A stretch of 64,000 bases of DNA from Rhodobacterales bacterium HKCCE3408 (GTDB lineage: Bacteria > Pseudomonadota > Alphaproteobacteria > Rhodobacterales > Rhodobacteraceae), in assembly GCA_015689705.1 (NCBI GenBank), contig WVSN01000009.1, forward strand, positions 107,034-171,033. The letters run 5' to 3'. This document shows positions 16,810 through 25,759 of the stretch, in pieces. The notes under the pieces are model-generated. The model saw only the letters and a program-made list of their open reading frames with translations. It was not told the DNA's origin and ran no database searches. The position numbers and the translations under genes were made by a program. Each line of letters opens with the position of its first letter. The first letter of the stretch is position 1.

Positions 16810-19335
16810 ATGCTGACCCGACTGACACAATCCCGGATCTCGTTGCGCCTGCCGCTCGCGATGTGTCTCCTCTTCGGCGTGATGCTCTCCGGGATAGGCG
16901 TAACGCTCTATCACCAGGCCCGCGCCCTTCAGACAGAAGCGGCGATCGCGACCATGCGAGAAGTCGAGGAGCAGACCGTCCGGCAGATCGCGGCCTGGTT
17001 CGACCGCAGTGCGGCGCGCCTCGTGGCAGCGGCGAGTGATCCGATCGTGACCAGGCAACTCGCCCGTACAGCCCGCGCGCTAACCAGCGGTGCCGTGACG
17101 TCCGATGATATCCGTCGTGCGTATGTTCTTGAAAACCCGAACCCGTTGCCGGACAGGGATCTTCTGGTCGAAGACGGGGAGAACACGCCCTATTCCCGGG
17201 CCCATCGGGACGTGCACCGCTTCTTCCGGAACTGGAACGCAACGGATCCCTACTATGACATCTTCTTTATCGATCGCGACGGTCTGGTCATCTACAGCTT
17301 TGAAAAGGAGGATGATTTCGGCAGCGATCTCCGAGCCGGGCCCTATTCTTCTTCCGCTCTCGCAACTTTGTTCAGTGAGGCGGTCGACGCGGATCCCGGC
17401 GAGATCGCGAGCGTCGATTTCCGACCTTATGCTCCGAGTGGTGGCGCACCCGCGGCTTTCCTGGCCACCCCGGTCTTCGACGAATCCGGGCTGCGGATTG
17501 GCGTGCTGGCCGTGCAGTTGTCGGCCACGATCCTGTCGGAACTCACGCTCGCGCCGCCACAACTGGGTGCGTGGGGCGACCTGTTTATCGTCGGGCCGGA
17601 CGGGCTCGCTCGCACACAGTCCCGTCACGCGGACCAGTTCGATGCTTTCGATCCGGTTGGTGATCTGAATTACCTCGAAGCTGCGACGACGGGCGAGGCT
17701 CTGATCGAGGAAAACGTTATGGGACGTCTGGCGCGACCTGTCGCAGTCAGAGTAGCCCCACTGGACACGCCGCTCGGTCGATGGGCAGTCGTAGCCGAGA
17801 TCGACCGCGCGGAGTTCTTCGCGCCCTTGTCCCGTCTGCGGCTCGACGTGATCACATTCGTCGGGGTCGGTCTCTTACTGTCAGTGGGGCTCAGTCTTCT
17901 CCTAAGCCGGTCGATCACCGGCCCGCTTGCAGAATTGATGGGATCGGTTGACTCGATTGCAGGCGGACGCCTCGATGTCGACATTCCAATCGCCAAACGG
18001 CGCGATGAACCGGGCGAAATCGGTCGCAACCTGGTGGCCCTCCGGGACAGGCTTAAGGAAAGCGAACGGGTCAACGCTAAAGTCGACGCCAATCGCGAAG
18101 CCCAGGCCAAGGTTGTTGACAGGTTGCGGACCGGATTGAAGGCCTTCGCCGACGGTGACCTGACGGGGATGATTGATGAACCGTTTGATGAGGCCTACGA
18201 GGGGCTGCGGCATGATTTCAATGGTGCTGTCGATCGAATGAACCGGCTGCTCGGCACGATCGTGGAAAACGCGGCCGAGATTCTCACCCGGACGGAGGAG
18301 ATCGGTGCCTCCTCGGAAGATCTGTCGCACCGGACGGAGAACCAGGCCGCAACGCTTGAGGAGACCGCCGCAGCGATCGATGAACTGACTGGGAATGCAA
18401 AGTCCGCGGCAGGAAATGTCAGCGAAGTCGAGGGGGTCGTTCGAGATACCCGCGTCGGGGCCGAGCAGAGCGGCAAGGTTGTGCAGGATGCGATCGACGC
18501 GATGTCGGCAATCAAGCGGTCGTCCGACGAGATTTCTCAGATCATCGGGGTCATCGATGACATTTCCTTTCAGACCAACCTCCTGGCCTTGAATGCAGGT
18601 GTCGAAGCAGCGCGCGCCGGCGAGGCCGGGCGGGGGTTCGCCGTGGTCGCATCCGAGGTCCGGGCGCTGGCACAGCGATCCTCCGAGGCTGCGCGTCAGA
18701 TCAAGGAATTGATCGTGACCAGCACCGGCCAGGTCGACACCGGAGTCGCACTGGTGAATTCTGCCGGCGAGGCGCTGTCGACCATTGTCGGGCAGGTCTC
18801 CAGTATCTCCGGCCTGACGGCCGACCTCGCGACCGGTGCGAACCGGCAATCTGCCGGGATTGCCGAGATCAATTCCGGAGCCGGTCAGCTCGACCAGGTG
18901 ACCCAGGAGAACGCCGCGATGGTCGAGCAGTTGACTGCTGCCGTTGCAACTTTGCGCCAGGAAGCCCGGAGCCTGCGGCAGCGTATTGCGATGTTCCGGC
19001 TGCGTGAGGCGGAGGGTCTGGACGTCAGGATCCCGACGCCGGCGGTCGGAATGGGTAGTCAACTCGCGTCCGGTCCGGCATCGAGCCCCGGCGTCGAACA
19101 GACTTCGAAATCCGAGAGTCGCGGAGCGGGGAACGCCGGCCGGTCGCATGACCTGGCCGCCGTCAAGACGTCGACAAAGATGATGGATCAGATCGCGGAG
19201 CCAATGCAAAGCGCGGCCGTCGGCGGCGCGCTGAAGCCTCCGGCGACGAATGAAAAGCCCGGAACGCTGCAGGCAGGACGGCTGCGGCCGGTCCGGACTG
19301 ACCGCGCAGCCAATGACGGCTGGCAGGATTTCTGA
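16810..19335 (+). CDS. Methyl-accepting chemotaxis protein (Cache-type sensor)
   Basis: A transmembrane receptor of 841 residues from ATG 16810; in-frame ATGs at 16705 and 16762 would lengthen a poorly coded N-terminus. TM1 is [21 protein letters not shown], followed by a periplasmic region of about 300 residues with double-Cache-like stretches ([30 protein letters not shown]). TM2 lies at about 342-365, then a HAMP domain, then a long signalling coiled coil whose hairpin tip is at about 590-620 ([20 protein letters not shown]). The C-terminus ends GWQDF, a W-x-x-F pentapeptide like the NWETF tether of CheR/CheB in Tar/Tsr. Ligand unknown. Confidence 0.93.
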   Translation: MLTRLTQSRISLRLPLAMCLLFGVMLSGIGVTLYHQARALQTEAAIATMREVEEQTVRQIAAWFDRSAARLVAAASDPIVTRQLARTARALTSGAVTSDDIRRAYVLENPNPLPDRDLLVEDGENTPYSRAHRDVHRFFRNWNATDPYYDIFFIDRDGLVIYSFEKEDDFGSDLRAGPYSSSALATLFSEAVDADPGEIASVDFRPYAPSGGAPAAFLATPVFDESGLRIGVLAVQLSATILSELTLAPPQLGAWGDLFIVGPDGLARTQSRHADQFDAFDPVGDLNYLEAATTGEALIEENVMGRLARPVAVRVAPLDTPLGRWAVVAEIDRAEFFAPLSRLRLDVITFVGVGLLLSVGLSLLLSRSITGPLAELMGSVDSIAGGRLDVDIPIAKRRDEPGEIGRNLVALRDRLKESERVNAKVDANREAQAKVVDRLRTGLKAFADGDLTGMIDEPFDEAYEGLRHDFNGAVDRMNRLLGTIVENAAEILTRTEEIGASSEDLSHRTENQAATLEETAAAIDELTGNAKSAAGNVSEVEGVVRDTRVGAEQSGKVVQDAIDAMSAIKRSSDEISQIIGVIDDISFQTNLLALNAGVEAARAGEAGRGFAVVASEVRALAQRSSEAARQIKELIVTSTGQVDTGVALVNSAGEALSTIVGQVSSISGLTADLATGANRQSAGIAEINSGAGQLDQVTQENAAMVEQLTAAVATLRQEARSLRQRIAMFRLREAEGLDVRIPTPAVGMGSQLASGPASSPGVEQTSKSESRGAGNAGRSHDLAAVKTSTKMMDQIAEPMQSAAVGGALKPPATNEKPGTLQAGRLRPVRTDRAANDGWQDF

Positions 19336-19355
19336 GAAGCGGAGCGGACCCCTCG

Positions 19356-20351
19356 ATGCGTATTCTGATGGCCGATGACGACCCCGCTCGCCGCGCGCGA
19401 CTGGAGGCGAGACTTCGGTCAGTTCGGGGCGTGACGGTGACGAACGTTGCCGCCGATCTGACGGAAACCTACCACGTGACCGAACATCGGCCGACCGGGA
19501 TCGCCGTGATCGCGGAGTCGCTCGCGCGCCTGCCGGAATTCGAGGTTCTCCTGCTCCTCTTTCGTGCTGTCATGACACGTGTCGTCGTTGTTGTGCGATC
19601 GACGGACTCGATGCCCGGCTTGCCTGCACCACTCAGGTCCGATGAGATTCGGCTGATCGCCGAGACGGCGCCAGAACAGGACTGGTATGATGCGATCTTC
19701 GCCAGATCGTTTCAGCCTGTAACTGCCCGGTCAGCCGCGCCTCCAACGCTTTGCTTTTCTGAGCCAAGACCCGGACGCGTCGTTCTCATCGGGGCGTCGA
19801 CGGGAGGTGTTGATGCCCTGATTTCCGTGCTTTCAACCTTCACGCAGACAGCGCCTCCGGCACTGATCGTGCAGCACACCGGCGGCGGCTTCAGCGCCGG
19901 TCTTGCGCGTCTGTTGAACAGCCGGACTATGGCCACCGTTGTGGAGGCCGAAGACGGGTCCGTTATCGGGCCGGGCACCGTGGCGCTCGCACCGGGTGAC
20001 CGCTGCCATCTCCATGCCGACATTCGCGGCGGCTCGATCGCTTGCCGGCTGATCGACGGACCCGCGATCGGCGGCCACCGGCCAGCGATCGACGCCTTGT
20101 TCGGGTCGGCGGTTCCCGGGGCACGACGGGTCGCTGCGGCCATCCTGACCGGCATGGGGCGCGATGGGGCCGAGGGATTGCTGGCCCTCCGGAATGCCGG
20201 TGCCCGCACCTTCGGCCAGGACGCAGGAACGTCACTGGTCTACGGGATGCCGAAAGTCGCTGCCGAGATCGGCGCGGTCGAACGACAACTTCCGCTGTCC
20301 AAGATCGGGCCGGCGCTCCTATCGGCCAGCGCAGAAAGGGCTGTGGCATGA
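19356..20351 (+). CDS. cheB: CheB-type methylesterase with degenerate receiver domain
   Basis: Demethylates (and may deamidate) receptor glutamates. The C-terminal catalytic domain is complete: Ser148 (IGASTGG), His174 (VQHTGGGF) and Asp270 (TGMGRDGAEG). The N-terminal 120 residues keep the acidic start of a receiver (MADDDPARRAR), but the phospho-acceptor position reads IAVIAESL instead of the usual hydrophobic-D-x-x-M-P, so Asp appears replaced by Ala, and I see no conserved Lys. Activity is then unlikely to be controlled by phosphotransfer from CheA. The 331-residue length is normal. It overlaps cheD by 4 bases. Confidence 0.88.
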   Translation: MRILMADDDPARRARLEARLRSVRGVTVTNVAADLTETYHVTEHRPTGIAVIAESLARLPEFEVLLLLFRAVMTRVVVVVRSTDSMPGLPAPLRSDEIRLIAETAPEQDWYDAIFARSFQPVTARSAAPPTLCFSEPRPGRVVLIGASTGGVDALISVLSTFTQTAPPALIVQHTGGGFSAGLARLLNSRTMATVVEAEDGSVIGPGTVALAPGDRCHLHADIRGGSIACRLIDGPAIGGHRPAIDALFGSAVPGARRVAAAILTGMGRDGAEGLLALRNAGARTFGQDAGTSLVYGMPKVAAEIGAVERQLPLSKIGPALLSASAERAVA

Positions 20352-20899
20352 CCGGATCGGGCGCACTCCATCAGAAACCGAACAGGCCGGAGAGAATGAT
20401 CACGGTGGTTCAGGGGGAATACCGCATCTCCCGCGAACCGGATGTCGCCTTCACGACGATCCTCGGCTCCTGCGTCGCTGCCTGCATCTGCGATCCCGGC
20501 GCCGGAATCGGCGGGCTGAACCACTTCCTGCTGCCAGGCGATGACCGTAGCGGGAGTGTCGAGCTGAAGTATGGCTCGATGGCCATGGAACTGTTGATCA
20601 ACGCCTTGCTGAAAGAGGGCGCAAGACGTCAGGCGCTCGAAGTCAAGCTGTTCGGCGGCGCAAGAATTAGCGCTCATCTTTCGGATATCGGCTCCAAGAA
20701 CATCGCTTTCGCCCGGGATTACGTGCGCCGTGAGGGTTTTCCCGTCGTTTCGGAAAGCCTGGGCGGTACGCAGGCGCGCCGGCTGCATTTCACACCGGTG
20801 ACCGGCCATGTCCGCATGATGCTGGTTGCTCGGACGCAGGCGCCAGCCGAGACACTGGCCACGGCGCGCCGTCCAAAGTCGGACGTGGAACTGTTTTGA
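20348..20899 (+). CDS. cheD: Chemoreceptor glutamine deamidase CheD
   Basis: A 183-residue CheD. The catalytic triad of the family is visible as T36/T37 and Cys42 in FTTILGSCVAAC and His59 in GGLNHFLLP; KLFGGA is also conserved. ATG 20348 overlaps the cheB stop, and the longer frame upstream is spurious. The C-terminus ends SDVELF, an acidic-hydrophobic-Phe tail like that of the CheZ-like protein in this operon. It is the last gene of the operon, followed by 117 bases without a gene before the tRNA-Phe. Confidence 0.93.
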   Translation: MTGSGALHQKPNRPERMITVVQGEYRISREPDVAFTTILGSCVAACICDPGAGIGGLNHFLLPGDDRSGSVELKYGSMAMELLINALLKEGARRQALEVKLFGGARISAHLSDIGSKNIAFARDYVRREGFPVVSESLGGTQARRLHFTPVTGHVRMMLVARTQAPAETLATARRPKSDVELF

Positions 20900-21016
20900 T
20901 TTGCCTCCCGCGACGACACTCCGTGCTTCGATGCAACTTGGCCACAGGCTCCATATTCCAGGATCGCAGCGACACATGTCGAGCCATGCAGCACTTTCGG
21001 ATAGTGAGGGTTAACG

Positions 21017-21091
21017 TGGTGCCCGGGGGCGGAATCGAACCACCGACACGAGGATTTTCAATCCACTGCTCTACCCCTGAGCTACCCGGGC
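21017..21091 (-). tRNA. tRNA-Phe (anticodon GAA)
   Basis: Read on the minus strand: acceptor GCCCGGG pairs with CCCGGGC, D arm AGCTCAGGGGTAGAGC, anticodon stem-loop GGA-TTGAAAA-TCC (anticodon GAA), T arm GGTGG-TTCGATT-CCGCC, and CCA encoded. Length 75 bases, no mismatch seen in the stems. Confidence 0.96.
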
Positions 21092-21162
21092 ACCGGGACG
21101 GCCTTGGCTGGCCGTCGGGTGCGCGCGTTCTAGGGCTTTCGCCGGGGGCTGTCCATAGCCAT

Positions 21163-21187
21163 GCACGGGAAAAATCCCGAGCCGTGC
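21163..21187 (-). terminator. Hairpin after yacG
   Basis: Inner stem CGGGA / TCCCG around an AAAA loop, extended by GCACGG / CCGTGC with a small bulge. On the minus strand it lies 11 bases after the yacG stop and ahead of tRNA-Phe, where it could end the housekeeping operon. No T tract follows, so the call is weak. Confidence 0.3.
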
Positions 21188-21197
21188 AGAGGTGCCC

Positions 21198-21380
21198 TCA
21201 GTGCGGTTTTTCCTGAGCCTTTTCCGTCGCTTCCAGAGCCTCCTCCAGATCCTCGGGATCGGTGGATGGCACGGCATAGGCGCCGGTCAGCCAGCGGCCG
21301 AGGTCGACATCGGCGCAGCGCCTGGAACAGAACGGGCGGTACTCGGTTCGCGTCGGGCGATTGCAGATCGGGCAGGTCAT
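21198..21380 (-). CDS. yacG: DNA gyrase inhibitor YacG (zinc finger)
   Basis: A 60-residue protein with one zinc site: CPICNRPT and FCSRRCADVDLGRW, the hallmark of YacG, which in E. coli binds GyrB and blocks DNA binding. The acidic C-terminal tail (DPEDLEEALEATE) is typical. It overlaps the RNase E/G gene by 4 bases and is the last gene of the minus-strand block. Confidence 0.93.
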   Translation of the reverse strand: MTCPICNRPTRTEYRPFCSRRCADVDLGRWLTGAYAVPSTDPEDLEEALEATEKAQEKPH

Positions 21381-22414
21381 CGGGGCCAGAGATCCTCGAG
21401 CGGCCAGCGGTCACGTTTTCTCTGCATCTCAAAATGGCCAAGCGGGGTCCACCCCGCAAGGACGGTATCCGTTCCATCCTCGCGGACGGCGCGCCGCAGG
21501 GCGTCCTCGAAACTGCGGCGGTCCTTCTTGGGCATCGGCGCAAGGTCGAGCGTGATCTGCCCACCAAGACCGCGCAGGCGCAACTGTCGCGGAAGATCCC
21601 GGATCAGGGCGTGGTTGGCCTTGAGCCCGGCGGCCGGGGAGGTGTCGGGGCCCGAATTCACGTCCACGGCGACGAGCGCGGTCGTGGGTTCGATCATCGC
21701 GGAGGCGCCGGACGGCAGGGACACGCGCGGCGCGCGGAGGGCGTCCACGGCCTCGATCACGCCCCCCGTTTCGAAGCAGCCGGGTGTGTCGATGATCTCG
21801 TCAGGGTCCGGGATCGCCCAGTCACGCCAGGCCGCGAGATGCGCGCCGGGGGCGTCGACCATCAGCTCGGGCGGGCCGTTGGCGTCGGAGAGTACGGCGA
21901 CCGCTAGGTCGCGCATCGCGGCGATGTCGTGCGACAGCTCGTCGGCATCCACACCGTCGGCCGCCGAGCGCAGGATGAGGCCGTGGCCCGCCGTCCCGGT
22001 TGCCTCGGCGATACGCACGAGGCGGTCGCGCTCCTCGCTGTCGCGGATCGACCGGGCAACGTTGAGGCCGGGCGCGTCGGGGGTGATGATGGCGTAGCGG
22101 CTCTTGAACAGGAGACGGGTTGCGACCGGGGGGGCCTTGCCCGGTTCGGCCGTCCCGGTGACCTGGACCAGAAGCGGCGCGCCGGGGGAAATGCCCCCGG
22201 CATGGCGCAGGAAGCCGGTGCCCTCCGGCAGATCGACGAACATGCCGCCCTGGCCCTTCATCGGCCGGCCGGCGCGGACGCGCAGGATGGCTCCGGGCGC
22301 GGGGGGCAGGCCTTCGGGTGGGTCGATCAACAGGTCTTCGAGCCGGCCGTCGACCATCAGCGCGGCGGCCTCGCGCGCATCGACATGGTCGAGAAGAACG
22401 ACGCGGCCCTTCAC
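21377..22414 (-). CDS. Short ribonuclease E/G family protein
   Basis: A 345-residue member of the RNase E/G family from a GTG at 22414 that overlaps the maf stop (GTGA); a longer upstream frame is spurious. It contains the S1-like region ([15 protein letters not shown]), the segment [19 protein letters not shown], and the DNase I-like catalytic part with Asp in [11 protein letters not shown] and in [11 protein letters not shown], which bind the metal in RNase E. It stops soon after that, so the zinc link and C-terminal domain of full-length RNase G/E are absent. It may process rRNA or mRNA 5' ends; activity without the zinc link is not certain. Confidence 0.88.
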   Translation of the reverse strand: MKGRVVLLDHVDAREAAALMVDGRLEDLLIDPPEGLPPAPGAILRVRAGRPMKGQGGMFVDLPEGTGFLRHAGGISPGAPLLVQVTGTAEPGKAPPVATRLLFKSRYAIITPDAPGLNVARSIRDSEERDRLVRIAEATGTAGHGLILRSAADGVDADELSHDIAAMRDLAVAVLSDANGPPELMVDAPGAHLAAWRDWAIPDPDEIIDTPGCFETGGVIEAVDALRAPRVSLPSGASAMIEPTTALVAVDVNSGPDTSPAAGLKANHALIRDLPRQLRLRGLGGQITLDLAPMPKKDRRSFEDALRRAVREDGTDTVLAGWTPLGHFEMQRKRDRWPLEDLWPR

Positions 22415-22980
22415 GTCCAGACCTCGTAGCCCGCGGTAGCCAGAAGTTGCGCCGTCTCGGCCAGCGGCAGGCCGACGATCGCGGAGTGGCTGCCGGAAAT
22501 CCATGGAATGAATGCGCCCGCCGGCCCCTGGATCGAATATGCACCGGCCTTGCCGCGCCAGTCGTCGCCCGCGAGATAGGACGCGAGTTCGATGTCCGAG
22601 AGCCGTTTCATGCGCACCCGGCTTTCCACCTCGCGCGTCCAGAGCTTCTCACCGCGACGGACGGCAACAGCGGTCACGACGCGATGGCGGCGGCCGGACA
22701 GCGCAGACAGGAAGGCGCGCGCCTCGTTGGCGTCCCCGGGCTTGCCCAGGATTCGGCGGCCGAGGGACACCGTCGTGTCGGCCGACAGCACGATGTCGTC
22801 AGGCCCGGCGTTGATCGCCAGTGCCTTTTCACGCGCCACGCGGGCGCAATAGGGGCGGGGAAGCTCGCCCTGATGCGGGGTTTCGTCGATGTCGGCCGGC
22901 CGGATTTCGTCCGGAACGATCCCGAGCACGGCCAGAAGCTCCCGTCTGCGCGGGCTGGCGGAGCCGAGGATCAGCCGCAC
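22411..22980 (-). CDS. maf: Maf-family nucleotide pyrophosphatase
   Basis: Hydrolyses non-canonical or modified nucleoside triphosphates to monophosphates. The 189-residue protein has [14 protein letters not shown] at the N-terminus, [12 protein letters not shown], the [21 protein letters not shown] segment and [13 protein letters not shown] near the end. The start is a GTG directly abutting the infA stop. Which Maf subfamily (dTTP/UTP or m7GTP) is not decided here. Confidence 0.92.
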   Translation of the reverse strand: MRLILGSASPRRRELLAVLGIVPDEIRPADIDETPHQGELPRPYCARVAREKALAINAGPDDIVLSADTTVSLGRRILGKPGDANEARAFLSALSGRRHRVVTAVAVRRGEKLWTREVESRVRMKRLSDIELASYLAGDDWRGKAGAYSIQGPAGAFIPWISGSHSAIVGLPLAETAQLLATAGYEVWT

Positions 22981-23199
22981 CTACTTGAAGCGGTAGTTGA
23001 TGCGGCCCTTCGTCAGATCGTAGGGCGTCATCTCAACCTGCACCTTGTCGCCTGCCAGAACGCGGATGCGGTTCTTGCGCATCTTGCCTGCCGTATGGGC
23101 GATGATCTCATGGCCGTTTTCCAGCTCGACCCTGAACGTCGCATTCGGCAGGAGTTCCTTCACGACGCCGGGAAATTCGAGCATTTCTTCCTTGGCCAT
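22981..23199 (-). CDS. infA: Translation initiation factor IF-1
   Basis: A 72-residue single OB-fold protein, [20 protein letters not shown]..., with the invariant [20 protein letters not shown] and the YDLTKGRI ending. Binds the ribosomal A site during initiation. It is first in the infA-maf-RNase E/G-yacG run; the 71 bases upstream separate it from the nitrilase-family gene, so it may have its own promoter. Confidence 0.98.
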   Translation of the reverse strand: MAKEEMLEFPGVVKELLPNATFRVELENGHEIIAHTAGKMRKNRIRVLAGDKVQVEMTPYDLTKGRINYRFK

Positions 23200-23270
23200 G
23201 GTCTCTCCGTGCTAATTCGCCCGCCTTTGGCCGCGAGCATGCGGGTAGATGCGCTCAAACGGTTCGGTTT

Positions 23271-24155
23271 TCAAGGCAAAATGTCGCGACGGAGGACGGG
23301 CGGGCGGGCCGCGCTCTCGGGCCAATGGGCGTGGTTGAGGACCCGGCCCTCGGTCCGAACGCGGGCGATGGTGGCCCGGTCGATCTCGGCCATGACCCAT
23401 CCGGGCGCGTCGAACCCGCCTTCGGCCAGCACCCCGGTTTCGGGAAATCCCAGGTCGGGCGGCCCGTAGATCGCTGCCGCCCCGCGGTTGTCGTCGATCG
23501 AGGGCGACCAGGGCGCAGCGCCCACGGTCGGCGCGTGGACGACGACGCATTGCCCTTCGAGCGCGCGCGCCATCGCGCCGACGCGGACGCGGGTATAGCC
23601 CGCGACGCTGTCGGTGCAGGACGGGACGAGGAGGATCTCGGCCCCCGCTTCGATCAGCGCGCGGCCGAGCAGGGGGAATTCCGCGTCGTAGCAGATAAGG
23701 ATGCCGATCCGGCCGAGCGGCGTGTCGAAGAGTTGCAGCGGGCCCCCGGACACCACGTCCCATTTCTCGCGTTCGAACCGCGTCATCACCTGCTTGTCCT
23801 GGTGGCCAAGCGGCCCCTCCGGCCCGAAGAAGCGCGCCCGGTTGACCGGCCGGGGGCCGGTGTCGAAGACGGGGGCGGAGGCGGCGAGGATATGGACACC
23901 GAAGCGCCGCGCCAACCGGTCGTGAAGTGCGTCGGCATCCGGCAGATGGCGGGCGGTGGCGAGGATGCTGGCTTCGAGATCGCCGGCGGCGTCGGGGCCG
24001 TCGAGGGAACTGAGCTCCATCGCGCCGTATTCAGGGAAAACCAGCAGGTCCGCGCCTGCATCTGCGGCGCGAGCAACCCAGTCGGTCAGCTTGTTTTCGT
24101 AGGCCGCCCAGTCCGGCAAGGCCTCGGGCGGGTAGGCGGCGGCGGCGAGTTTCAT
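23271..24155 (-). CDS. Carbon-nitrogen hydrolase (nitrilase superfamily)
   Basis: A 294-residue amidase/nitrilase-fold enzyme with the full Glu-Lys-Cys triad: E42 (LLVFPEYGAME), K121 (GHQDKQVMTRFE) and C155 (GILICYDAEFP). No signal peptide. ATG 24155 overlaps the stop of the GNAT gene by 4 bases; a longer frame upstream is spurious. It is the last of a coupled run UPF0262-LMW phosphatase-GNAT-nitrilase. Its substrate is unknown; the pairing with an acetyltransferase suggests an N-acyl compound, which is inference. Confidence 0.9.
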   Translation of the reverse strand: MKLAAAAYPPEALPDWAAYENKLTDWVARAADAGADLLVFPEYGAMELSSLDGPDAAGDLEASILATARHLPDADALHDRLARRFGVHILAASAPVFDTGPRPVNRARFFGPEGPLGHQDKQVMTRFEREKWDVVSGGPLQLFDTPLGRIGILICYDAEFPLLGRALIEAGAEILLVPSCTDSVAGYTRVRVGAMARALEGQCVVVHAPTVGAAPWSPSIDDNRGAAAIYGPPDLGFPETGVLAEGGFDAPGWVMAEIDRATIARVRTEGRVLNHAHWPESAARPPVLRRDILP

Positions 24156-24751
24156 GATCGGGTCTCCGGTATAGGGCGCAGCCAGAACTGGAGCGGTTTT
24201 TCGGTCTCGTCGGCGGTCCCGATGTCGCGCCACGAAAGCCGGGCTACCGCACCGGGGACTGGAGCGTAGCCGCGATTGCGCCAGAACGGGTCCAACGGGC
24301 GGTGGTCTTCGGGCCGGGCCGGGTGGTTCTCGGGCCGCACGACGCCGCAGAACGCGGTGGCCGCGTAGCCGAGGTGGGCGGCTTTTTCCTCGCGCGCGTC
24401 GAAGAAGGCGTGTCCGAGGCCGCGGCCGCGATAGTCCGGCAGGAGGACGGATTCCGCGCAGTAGTAGATGCGTTCCACCGGCACCTCCTGTCCCGACAGC
24501 GCGCCGCGCACCATGTCGGGCTGGCGTGTCAGCGGCATCGCGGTCGCCGCACCCACCATCTCGTCGTCGTCGAAGACCGCGCAGACCATCGCGTCGCCGT
24601 CGGCATATCCGCCGAGGTAGCGGCGCTCGTAGTCGAGATCGCCGTCGTAGAGATACGGCCAGTCGCGGAAGACGGTGATGCGCAGGCGGGCCAGCGGCTC
24701 CACGATTTCGGCGATCTCCGCGCCATCGAAGCGCCGGATGGCGAGGCTCAT
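24152..24751 (-). CDS. GNAT-family N-acetyltransferase
   Basis: A 199-residue acetyltransferase. The acetyl-CoA loop reads LLPDYRGRGLGHAFFDARE, preceded by the strand with CAVFDDDEMVGAAT. It starts at ATG 24751 with a 4-base overlap to the phosphatase gene and ends in a 4-base overlap with the nitrilase gene, so the three are translated together. Acceptor substrate unknown. This gene is not part of the usual conserved block and looks inserted. Confidence 0.88.
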   Translation of the reverse strand: MSLAIRRFDGAEIAEIVEPLARLRITVFRDWPYLYDGDLDYERRYLGGYADGDAMVCAVFDDDEMVGAATAMPLTRQPDMVRGALSGQEVPVERIYYCAESVLLPDYRGRGLGHAFFDAREEKAAHLGYAATAFCGVVRPENHPARPEDHRPLDPFWRNRGYAPVPGAVARLSWRDIGTADETEKPLQFWLRPIPETRS

Positions 24752-25227
24752 TCCTGCGGTTCCGTGGGCGGGCCGAAGCGGCTCAGCATCCGCTCCACGA
24801 TCTGGTCGCGCGCTTGGCGGTAGCTGTCGAGCTTCGCGTCGCGGCTGTCGCCGAGGCCCGACGGATCGAGGATCTGCCAGTATTCGACGTCGAGATGGTA
24901 GTGCCGCGTCAGTTCCAGCGCACGACGCTGGCTGGCCGGGGATAGGGAGACGATCAGGTCGAAGCCCGACAGGTCGTCGCCCCATTGCTCCATCTCGTCG
25001 AAGCTGCGCACGCGGTGGCGTTCCAGTTCCACCCCGAGTTCAGCGCAGACGGCGACTGCGAAGCCGTCTATCTCCAGGTCGTGCTTCACGCCGGCCGACT
25101 GCACGTAGGCGCGGTGGCCGTAGAACTTCTTCATCAGCCCCTCGGCCATGGGCGAGCGGATGGAATTGTAGTCGCAGCAGAACAGGACGGAACTTGGGAA
25201 GACCAATGCGTCCAACGGCTCATCCAC
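24748..25227 (-). CDS. Low-molecular-weight phosphatase/arsenate reductase-like protein
   Basis: A 159-residue LMW-PTP fold protein. The C-x5-R catalytic loop is CDYNSIRS (C18 to R24) followed by PMAEGL, and a candidate general acid is in ILDPSGLGD. The gene overlaps UPF0262 by 8 bases and GNAT by 4. In many alphaproteobacteria this phosphatase lies between UPF0262 and infA, so it belongs to the conserved block. Whether it acts on phosphotyrosine, arsenate or another substrate is open; no extra redox cysteines stand out beyond C17/C18. Confidence 0.88.
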   Translation of the reverse strand: MDEPLDALVFPSSVLFCCDYNSIRSPMAEGLMKKFYGHRAYVQSAGVKHDLEIDGFAVAVCAELGVELERHRVRSFDEMEQWGDDLSGFDLIVSLSPASQRRALELTRHYHLDVEYWQILDPSGLGDSRDAKLDSYRQARDQIVERMLSRFGPPTEPQE

Positions 25228-25687
25228 CGAAATGCAGAACGCAGATGAGAGTGAAGAGCCGACGCGCGGTGTCGGTGTCGACCTCCGCCTTGCCCTCGAG
25301 CCGTTCCTGCAGCACCCGCGCGCCCTCGTTGTGGATGCCGCGGCGGGCCATGTCGATCGCTTCGATCTGCGACGGCGGCAGGCGTTTGACAGCGGCGAAG
25401 TAGCTTTCGCAGATCTGCCAGTAATCCTTCACCACCTGCCGGAACGGCGAGAGCGAGAGGTGGAATTCGGCCGCGTGGGTGCCGTCCTCGGTATCGACAT
25501 CGAAGACGAGCCGCTTGTCGCGGATGGCGAGGACGACGCGGAACGGACCCTCGGCGTCATTGCCGGGAAGAGCGAAGGAGTTTTCCTCGAGGAGGTCGAA
25601 GATAGCCACCCGGCGCTCCTGCTCGATCTCGGGCGTGGGTGCGGGCAGGCCGGTCGTGTCGATCTCGATATGGACGATATGGGTCAT
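25220..25687 (-). CDS. UPF0262 family protein
   Basis: A 155-residue protein of the alphaproteobacterial UPF0262 family, recognisable by FDLLEENSFALPG, LSLSPFRQVVKDYWQICESY and HNEGARVLQERL. No function is known. It has no signal peptide or membrane helix. It follows hisD after a 72-base gap and overlaps the phosphatase gene by 8 bases. Confidence 0.88.
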   Translation of the reverse strand: MTHIVHIEIDTTGLPAPTPEIEQERRVAIFDLLEENSFALPGNDAEGPFRVVLAIRDKRLVFDVDTEDGTHAAEFHLSLSPFRQVVKDYWQICESYFAAVKRLPPSQIEAIDMARRGIHNEGARVLQERLEGKAEVDTDTARRLFTLICVLHFGG

Positions 25688-25759
25688 GGCGATGAACTTC
25701 GGGCGCAGGGCCTGACCCTGATGCCCGAGAGGACAAGGCCGTGCAAGTCCCGGCGCCCG

